Notes under the pieces: model-generated
Database searches by the model: none
The model's input: the letters and a program-made list of their open reading frames with translations, nothing else
Told to the model about the DNA's origin: nothing
Position numbers and translations under genes: made by a program
Part shown: positions 59,893-64,000 of the stretch, in pieces
Position numbering within the stretch: the first letter of the stretch is position 1
Layout of the letters: every line of letters begins with the position of its first letter
DNA from: Alsobacter sp045348435
GTDB lineage: Bacteria; Pseudomonadota; Alphaproteobacteria; Rhizobiales; Beijerinckiaceae
Direction: 5' to 3'
NCBI RefSeq assembly: GCF_045348435.1
Contig: NZ_CP157484.1
Span: 868,001-932,000, forward strand
DNA: 64,000 nt

Positions 59893-61155
59893 ATGACCCA
59901 CGCAACGCCATCCTATGAGACCAAGCACGCCGCTTCGGACGCCCAGGCCTTCGAGGAGCTTCACCGCGCTTTCGAGGCCTTCCGCCAGACCAACGACCAG
60001 CGCCTCGGCGAACTGGAGACGCGGCTCACCTCCGACGTGCTCGTCGACGAGAAGCTCGCCCGCATCGACCAGGCGCTGGACGAGGCCCGCCGGCGCGACG
60101 ACCAGATCGCCCTGAAGGCGAGCCGCCCGGCGCTGGGCCGCGACGAGCGCGCGGTCGCGTCCGGCGCCGCCGCCGAGCACAAGGCCGCGTTCGACCTCTA
60201 TGTCCGCGCCGGCGAGAGCGCCGGGCTGAAGACGCTGGAGGCCAAGGCCCTGTCGGCCGGATCGGGGCCTGACGGCGGCTACCTCGTGCCCCCGCCGGCC
60301 GAGCGCGAGATCCTGCGCCGCATGGCGCTGATCTCGCCCATCCGCGCCATCGCGTCGGTGCGGGAGATCTCCACCGGCAGCTTCAAGAAGGCCTATTCCA
60401 CCACCGGCCCGGCCTCCGGCTGGGTGGCCGAGGCCGCGGCCCGGCCGCAGACCGCCAGCCAGGTGATCGCCGAGCTGAACTTCCCCGCTATGGAGCTCTA
60501 CGCCATGCCGTCGGCCACGCAGACGCTGCTGGACGACGCCGCCGTCAATATCGAGCAGTGGATCGCCGACGAGGTCGAGACCGTGTTCGCCGAGCAGGAG
60601 GGCGCGGCCTTCGTCAATGGCGACGGCGTCAACAAGCCCGCCGGCTTCATGGCGGCCCCGAAGGCGACCGTGGCGGCCTGGACCTGGGGCAAGCTCGGCT
60701 ACCTGGCGACCGGCGTGGCGGGCGGCTTCGCGGCGTCGAGCACGACCGTGAACCCGGCCGATGTCCTCGTGGACGTCGTCTACGCCCTGAAGGCCGGCTA
60801 CCGGCAGAACGCCAGCTTCGTGCTGAACCGGCGGACGCAGGCGGCGATCCGCAAGTTCAAGACCAGCACGGGCGACTACATGTGGCAGCCGCCGACCGCC
60901 ATCGGCCAGCCGGCGACGCTGCTGAACTTCCCGGTGGTCGAGGCGGAGAACATGCCCGACATCGCGGCCGACAGCTTCGCGGTGGCGTGCGGCGACTTCC
61001 GCCGCGGCTACCTTGTGGTCGACCGCGTCGGCGTGCGCGTGCTGCGCGATCCCTACACGGCCAAGCCCTATGTGCTGTTCTACACGACGAAGCGCGTCGG
61101 CGGCGGCGTGCAGGACTTCGACGCCATCAAGCTGTTGAAGTTCGGCGTGGCGTGA
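59893..61155 (+). CDS. GTA major capsid protein (HK97 fold), g5
   Basis: 420 residues from ATG 59893 (CAAGGA 7-12 bp upstream). Residues about 15-80 form a coiled-coil delta domain removed by the g4 protease (FEELHRAFEAFRQTNDQRLGELETRL). The mature HK97-fold part begins near 110 (GPDGGYLVPPPAEREILRRM) with E-loop region FKKAYSTTGPASGWVAEAA, and ends LLKFGVA. The frame is fully open. In RcGTA this is the head shell protein. Confidence 0.95.
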   Translation: MTHATPSYETKHAASDAQAFEELHRAFEAFRQTNDQRLGELETRLTSDVLVDEKLARIDQALDEARRRDDQIALKASRPALGRDERAVASGAAAEHKAAFDLYVRAGESAGLKTLEAKALSAGSGPDGGYLVPPPAEREILRRMALISPIRAIASVREISTGSFKKAYSTTGPASGWVAEAAARPQTASQVIAELNFPAMELYAMPSATQTLLDDAAVNIEQWIADEVETVFAEQEGAAFVNGDGVNKPAGFMAAPKATVAAWTWGKLGYLATGVAGGFAASSTTVNPADVLVDVVYALKAGYRQNASFVLNRRTQAAIRKFKTSTGDYMWQPPTAIGQPATLLNFPVVEAENMPDIAADSFAVACGDFRRGYLVVDRVGVRVLRDPYTAKPYVLFYTTKRVGGGVQDFDAIKLLKFGVA

Positions 61156-61163
61156 TCCCCCTC

Positions 61164-61258
61164 TCGCCGGCGCGGCGACAGGGCGGGGGGTGAGGGGATG
61201 GGATGGGCTCCCCTCGTCCGGCCCTTCGGGCCACCTTCTCCCCGTGCCGGGGAGAAGG
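61164..61258. repeat. Palindromic repeats after the capsid gene
   Basis: A CCCTCTCGCCGGCG-type stretch and GGGGTGAGGGGATG precede two hairpins: GGCCC-TTC-GGGCC (61220-61232) and CCTTCTCCCC (61234-61243) pairing with GGGGAGAAGG (61249-61258). The CTCTC/GGGGTGA words resemble the element at 57468-57584, so both may belong to one repeat family. Confidence 0.6.
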
Positions 61259-61273
61259 GCGCCCCCAGAACGG

Positions 61274-62044
61274 TCAGCGCACGCCCCAGCCCGCCAGCGT
61301 CTTCTCGATCCAGGCGCGCTGGGGGCCGACCAGAACGCCCTGCGTAAGGGCGCCGCAGCGGGACTTGCCGGCGCCTTCGGCCCAGACCGTGATCGCCCCG
61401 ACGCTTCCGTCGGGGGCGAAGATCGGCCCGCCGGAGTCGCCCGTGCAGGCGCCGCGGCCGGTGGCCTCGCCGGGCCCCTTGAGCCAGACCAGGATGGCGC
61501 TGGGGCCGTAGGGTTCGACCACCGGGACCTCCGCCGTGCGGAAACGCCCGCCGGTGCGGGGATCCCCCTCGGCCGAGAGGCCGTAGCCGCCGATGGTCCA
61601 GATCTGGCCGGCCGCCGGCCGGGCGTCCGCCCCGAGCGGGACGGGCGCGAAGCCTGAAGGCAGCGGCTGGGACAGCCGCACCAGCGCGAGGTCGATGGAG
61701 CGGCGCCGGCCCTGCACGGCGCCCTTGTCGTATTGCGGGTGCACGGCCACGCCGCTCGGCGCCAGGAAGGCGGGCGCGCCCGCCGCGTCGCGGTGGAACG
61801 CCCGGATCTCGCCATGTCCCACGACGCAATGGGCCGCCGTGAGGACCACGTCGGGCGCGACCACCGCGGCGGAGCAAAAGCCCCGCTGCTCCACCAGCAT
61901 CACCGCATGCCGCCCCAGCCCCGGCGCGTCCTCGCCGAGCACGACGGCCCGCGCCGAGCCGACCGGCGCGGCGAGCGCGGTGCACAACGCCGTCCCGATC
62001 GCCGCCCGGCTCGCCCATGCGGCGACCATCCGAACCTTTCGCAT
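61274..62044 (-). CDS. Secreted trypsin-like serine protease inserted antisense in the GTA cluster
   Basis: 256 residues from ATG 62044. A signal peptide (MRKVRMVAAWASRAAIGTALCTALA) and a chymotrypsin-fold protease with a complete triad: His72 in TAAHC, Asp118 in RRSIDLALVRL, Ser204 in TGDSGGP. Four Cys could form two disulfides. It lies on the minus strand between the capsid and connector genes, all of which are plus-strand, so it is not transcribed with the GTA. Not part of the canonical GTA set. Codon use is similar to the host. Confidence 0.9.
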   Translation of the reverse strand: MRKVRMVAAWASRAAIGTALCTALAAPVGSARAVVLGEDAPGLGRHAVMLVEQRGFCSAAVVAPDVVLTAAHCVVGHGEIRAFHRDAAGAPAFLAPSGVAVHPQYDKGAVQGRRRSIDLALVRLSQPLPSGFAPVPLGADARPAAGQIWTIGGYGLSAEGDPRTGGRFRTAEVPVVEPYGPSAILVWLKGPGEATGRGACTGDSGGPIFAPDGSVGAITVWAEGAGKSRCGALTQGVLVGPQRAWIEKTLAGWGVR

Positions 62045-62117
62045 TCCGCATCCTCCCGGCCCTGGCGCGACATCGCACGCTCCGGGGCCGAAAGGAAGCG
62101 CCGAGCCGGAGCCCGCC

Positions 62118-62687
62118 ATGGCCCTCCAGATCCTCACCCCGCCCGCGACCGAGCCGCTGACCCTCGCCGAGCTGAAGCTCTGGCTCAGGATCGACGGGGC
62201 CGACGACGACGCGCTCCTGTCGGCCCTGATCGTCGCGGCGAGGCTCGCCGTCGAGGCCGCGTCCGGCTGCAAGCTCATCACGCAGACCTGGCGCATGACG
62301 CTGAACGCGTGGCCCCGCTCGCCCTTCGGGCTGCCGGTCTGGCCCGTACAGGCCGTGACGGCCGTCCGGGTCTACGCGGCGAGCGGCGCGGCGACGACGG
62401 TCTCGCCGGACCTGTACCAGCTGGCGACGGCGTTCCTGCCGCCGCAACTCGCGCTGGCGGGGGCCGCGCCGGCGCCCGGCCGCAGCCTGGGCGGCGTCGA
62501 GATCGACCTCACGGCCGGCTACGGCCCGACGGCGGCCGCCGTCCTGGAGGCGCTGCGGACCGCGATCCGCCTCTTCGCGGCTCATCTCTACGAAAACCGC
62601 GGCGACGGGGAGCCTGGCGCCGGGCCGGTCCCGCCGCCGCCCGCCGTGGCCGCGCTGGTTGCGCCCTATCGCCGCGCGAGGCTGTGA
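62118..62687 (+). CDS. GTA head-tail connector (phiE125 gp8/g6-like)
   Basis: 189 residues from ATG 62118. Helical N-terminus typical of head-tail connectors (TEPLTLAELKLWLRIDGADDDALLSALIVAARLAVEAASG), then a middle with TWRMTLNAWP and PVQAVTAVRVYAA, GVEIDLTAGYG, and a C-terminal helix with LYENRGDG. It would form the ring under the portal. Overlaps no neighbour; 1 bp before g7. Confidence 0.9.
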   Translation: MALQILTPPATEPLTLAELKLWLRIDGADDDALLSALIVAARLAVEAASGCKLITQTWRMTLNAWPRSPFGLPVWPVQAVTAVRVYAASGAATTVSPDLYQLATAFLPPQLALAGAAPAPGRSLGGVEIDLTAGYGPTAAAVLEALRTAIRLFAAHLYENRGDGEPGAGPVPPPPAVAALVAPYRRARL

Positions 62688-62688
62688 G

Positions 62689-63021
62689 ATGGCTGGTTTC
62701 TCACCTGTGGCCGGCTTTCGCAGCCGGCTCGTCCTCGAGGCGCCCCAGGAAACGCCGGACGGGGCGGGGGGCGTGACCCGCTCCTATGCGCCGATCGCGA
62801 GGCTCTGGGCCCGCATCGAGCCGCTTCGGGGCGACGAGGGCGTCCGGGCGGGCAGTCTCGGACAGGCGATCTCGCACCGCATCGCGCTGCGCTGGCGGGC
62901 GGGCCTCGACGCCTCGATGCGGCTGCGCCAGGGCGCGCGGATGTTCGCCATCAGGTCCGCCTGGGACCCGGACGAGCGCCGTCGCCGCATCGTCTGCCTG
63001 TGCGAGGAGATCCGCCCGTGA
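62689..63021 (+). CDS. GTA head closure protein, g7-like
   Basis: 110 residues from ATG 62689. Phage head-closure family pattern: FRSRLVLEAPQETPDGAGG, then WARIEPLRGDEG, ISHRIALRWRAG and MFAIRSAWDPDERRRRIVCLCEE. Small beta-barrel protein closing the head after DNA filling. Its stop overlaps the next start (GTGA). Confidence 0.88.
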   Translation: MAGFSPVAGFRSRLVLEAPQETPDGAGGVTRSYAPIARLWARIEPLRGDEGVRAGSLGQAISHRIALRWRAGLDASMRLRQGARMFAIRSAWDPDERRRRIVCLCEEIRP

Positions 63022-63425
63022 CCCATCCCATCCTGGCGCTCCGCAGCGCCCTGCGCGCGCGCCTTACGGCCGATGCGGCGCTCGTCTCGCTCCTGGGGGG
63101 CGAGCGCATCTGGGACGAGCCGCCCCGCGGCTCGGACCCTCCCTATCTCACTTTCGGCGAGGCCGTGGCCCGCGACTGGTCCACCGGCTCCTCCTCCGGG
63201 CGGGAGCACGCCTTCACGCTGGTCGCCTGGTCCCGCCAGGGCGGCGACGCCGAGCTCCTCGCCCTATTGGCGAGGCTCGAGGAGCTGTGCGCCGACCCGG
63301 CGCTCGTGCTCGACGGGCATCGGCTCGTGCTGCTGCGCGTCGTCGGGCAGGAGACCGGCCGTCCGGACAAGACCGGCCTGCGCCGGGCGGTCATCCGGCT
63401 CGCCGGCCTCACCGAACCGCTCTGA
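63018..63425 (+). CDS. GTA tail terminator-like protein, DUF3168 (g8)
   Basis: 135 residues from GTG 63018, overlapping g7 by four bases. DUF3168 pattern: PILALRSALRARLTADAALVSLLGGERIWDEPPRGSDPPYLTFGEA, then WSRQGGDAELLALLARLEEL and a C-terminal strand-rich part. The family caps phage tail tubes. Confidence 0.88.
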   Translation: MTHPILALRSALRARLTADAALVSLLGGERIWDEPPRGSDPPYLTFGEAVARDWSTGSSSGREHAFTLVAWSRQGGDAELLALLARLEELCADPALVLDGHRLVLLRVVGQETGRPDKTGLRRAVIRLAGLTEPL

Positions 63426-63455
63426 TCCTCCCACTCCAGTCTCAAGGACCTCCCG

Positions 63456-63866
63456 ATGGCCGCCCAGAAAGGCAAGGACCTCCTCCTCAAGCTCGACGAC
63501 GGCTCCGGCGCCTACGTCGCCGTGGCCGGGCTGCGGGCCCGCCAGATCGCGTTCAATTCGGAAGCGGTGGACGTCACCAGCGCCGAATCGATCGGCCGGT
63601 GGCGCGAGCTTCTGGCCGGCGCCGCCGTCCGCAAGGCTGCGGTGAGCGGAGCCGGGGTTTTCCGCGACGAGCCCGCCGACATGCTGGTGAGGCAGACGCT
63701 GTTCGACGATCTGATCCGCAACTGGCAGGTGATCGTGCCGAGCTTCGGGGTGATCCAGGGCCCGTTCCACATCGCGGCGCTCGACTATCGCGGCGACCAC
63801 GCCGGCGAGGTCACGTTCGACCTGGCGCTGGAAAGCGCCGGGCCGCTCGTCTTCACCGCCATCTAG
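63456..63866 (+). CDS. GTA major tail protein (g9), TP901-1-like
   Basis: 136 residues from ATG 63456. MAAQKGKDLLLKLDDG, then VAGLRARQIAFNSEAVDVTSAES and the W-rich and C-terminal segment GEVTFDLALESAGPLVFTAI match the major tail protein family of GTAs and siphophages. It builds the tail tube. The frame is intact. Confidence 0.9.
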   Translation: MAAQKGKDLLLKLDDGSGAYVAVAGLRARQIAFNSEAVDVTSAESIGRWRELLAGAAVRKAAVSGAGVFRDEPADMLVRQTLFDDLIRNWQVIVPSFGVIQGPFHIAALDYRGDHAGEVTFDLALESAGPLVFTAI

Positions 63867-63876
63867 GGAGGCCCGC

Positions 63877-64000
63877 ATGGCCAACCCGCGCCGCGGCGAA
63901 GTCGCCGCCGAGATCGGCGGACGTCGCCTGACCCTGTGCCTGACCCTGGGAGCGCTGGCCGAGCTGGAGGCCGCCTTCGGGGTCGACGACCTCCAGGCGC
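63877..64000 (+). CDS. GTA g10 (gene transfer agent family protein), 3' partial
   Basis: From ATG 63877 with GGGAGG 7 bp upstream. The 41 codons present read MANPRRGEVAAEIGGRRLTL, then a CLTLGALAELEAAFGVDD segment that is the hallmark of the GTA g10/tail-chaperone family (PF11836-like). The rest lies outside the window. Confidence 0.85.
   Translation, partial: MANPRRGEVAAEIGGRRLTLCLTLGALAELEAAFGVDDLQA

Larger units (their letters stand above)
55742..64000 (+). mobile_element. Gene transfer agent (RcGTA-like) structural cluster, partly decayed, 3' end outside window
   Basis: Gene order g1-like, large terminase, portal, g3.5-like, prohead protease, capsid, connector, head closure, DUF3168, major tail protein, g10 matches the Rhodobacter capsulatus GTA. 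No integrase, repressor, lysis or attachment-site genes are seen in front, which also fits a GTA rather than an active prophage. The terminase has a stop, the portal is broken and extra genes are inserted (see findings). Confidence 0.88.

Noticed and set aside
1..64000. tRNA genes, rRNA, CRISPR arrays and integrase/att sites
   Set aside because: None was seen by eye; short tRNA-like folds cannot be excluded without a covariance search such as tRNAscan-SE.

Overview
The window is a GC-rich (roughly 70%) chromosomal stretch from an alphaproteobacterium, most likely of the order Hyphomicrobiales (Rhizobiales). The evidence is a MucR/Ros-type regulator, DUF6456, DUF1491, DUF2336 and DUF3750 proteins, a Tat-exported TIGR03808-like protein, several CtrA-like TTAA-N7-TTAA sites and a Rhodobacter-type gene transfer agent (GTA) gene order. 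The genus cannot be fixed from sequence alone. No rRNA, tRNA or CRISPR array was seen.

Layout. 1-3219: end of a GntR/FCD regulator, then a TRAP transporter (binding protein, small and large permease). 3229-8920 (minus): a five-gene dipeptide/oligopeptide-type ABC importer, binding protein first. 9113-16946: a stand-alone Lrp/AsnC effector domain, a hydrolase with UDP-glucose dehydrogenase, a Rhizobium etli-type asparaginase, a Tat-exported beta-helix protein, a PQQ-type beta-propeller dehydrogenase with a cytochrome c, and MeaB. 17146-21375: two tandem DUF900 lipoprotein hydrolases, a DUF3750 protein and a FitAB/VapBC-like toxin-antitoxin pair. 21488-26101 (minus): both subunits of methylmalonyl-CoA mutase, separated by a small secreted protein; MeaB nearby is the mutase chaperone. 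26211-35317: a HerA-like ATPase, a nucleotidyltransferase-fold protein behind a perfect palindrome, an M20 peptidase, an unknown protein, a CheY-like regulator, an aminotransferase and MurJ. 35330-43766: GT2 glycosyltransferase, YdjC/ChbG deacetylase, chemotaxis receptor, superoxide dismutase, oligopeptidase B and MucR. 43893-55544: a cell-cycle/envelope neighbourhood with DUF6456, SufE, a DivJ-like sensor kinase, a peptidoglycan-binding protein, DUF1491, DUF2336, DUF1254/DUF1214 and a class A penicillin-binding protein, then a YcgN-family protein.

55742-64000 is the most unusual part: a GTA structural cluster (g1, large terminase, portal, g3.5-like, prohead protease, capsid, connector, head closure, DUF3168, major tail protein and the start of g10, still open at the window edge). 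The terminase has an in-frame TGA where a Trp codon is expected. The portal is reduced to N- and C-terminal pieces with unrelated lower-GC ORFs between and after them. A trypsin-like protease gene sits antisense between capsid and connector, and palindromic repeats lie at two junctions. The packaging genes look dead while the capsid and tail genes visible here are open, which suggests a decaying or repurposed GTA.

Recurring regulatory themes are perfect stem-loops just after substrate-binding-protein genes in both transporter operons, CtrA-like boxes 55-80 bp before several starts, and terminators that share the same flanking words.
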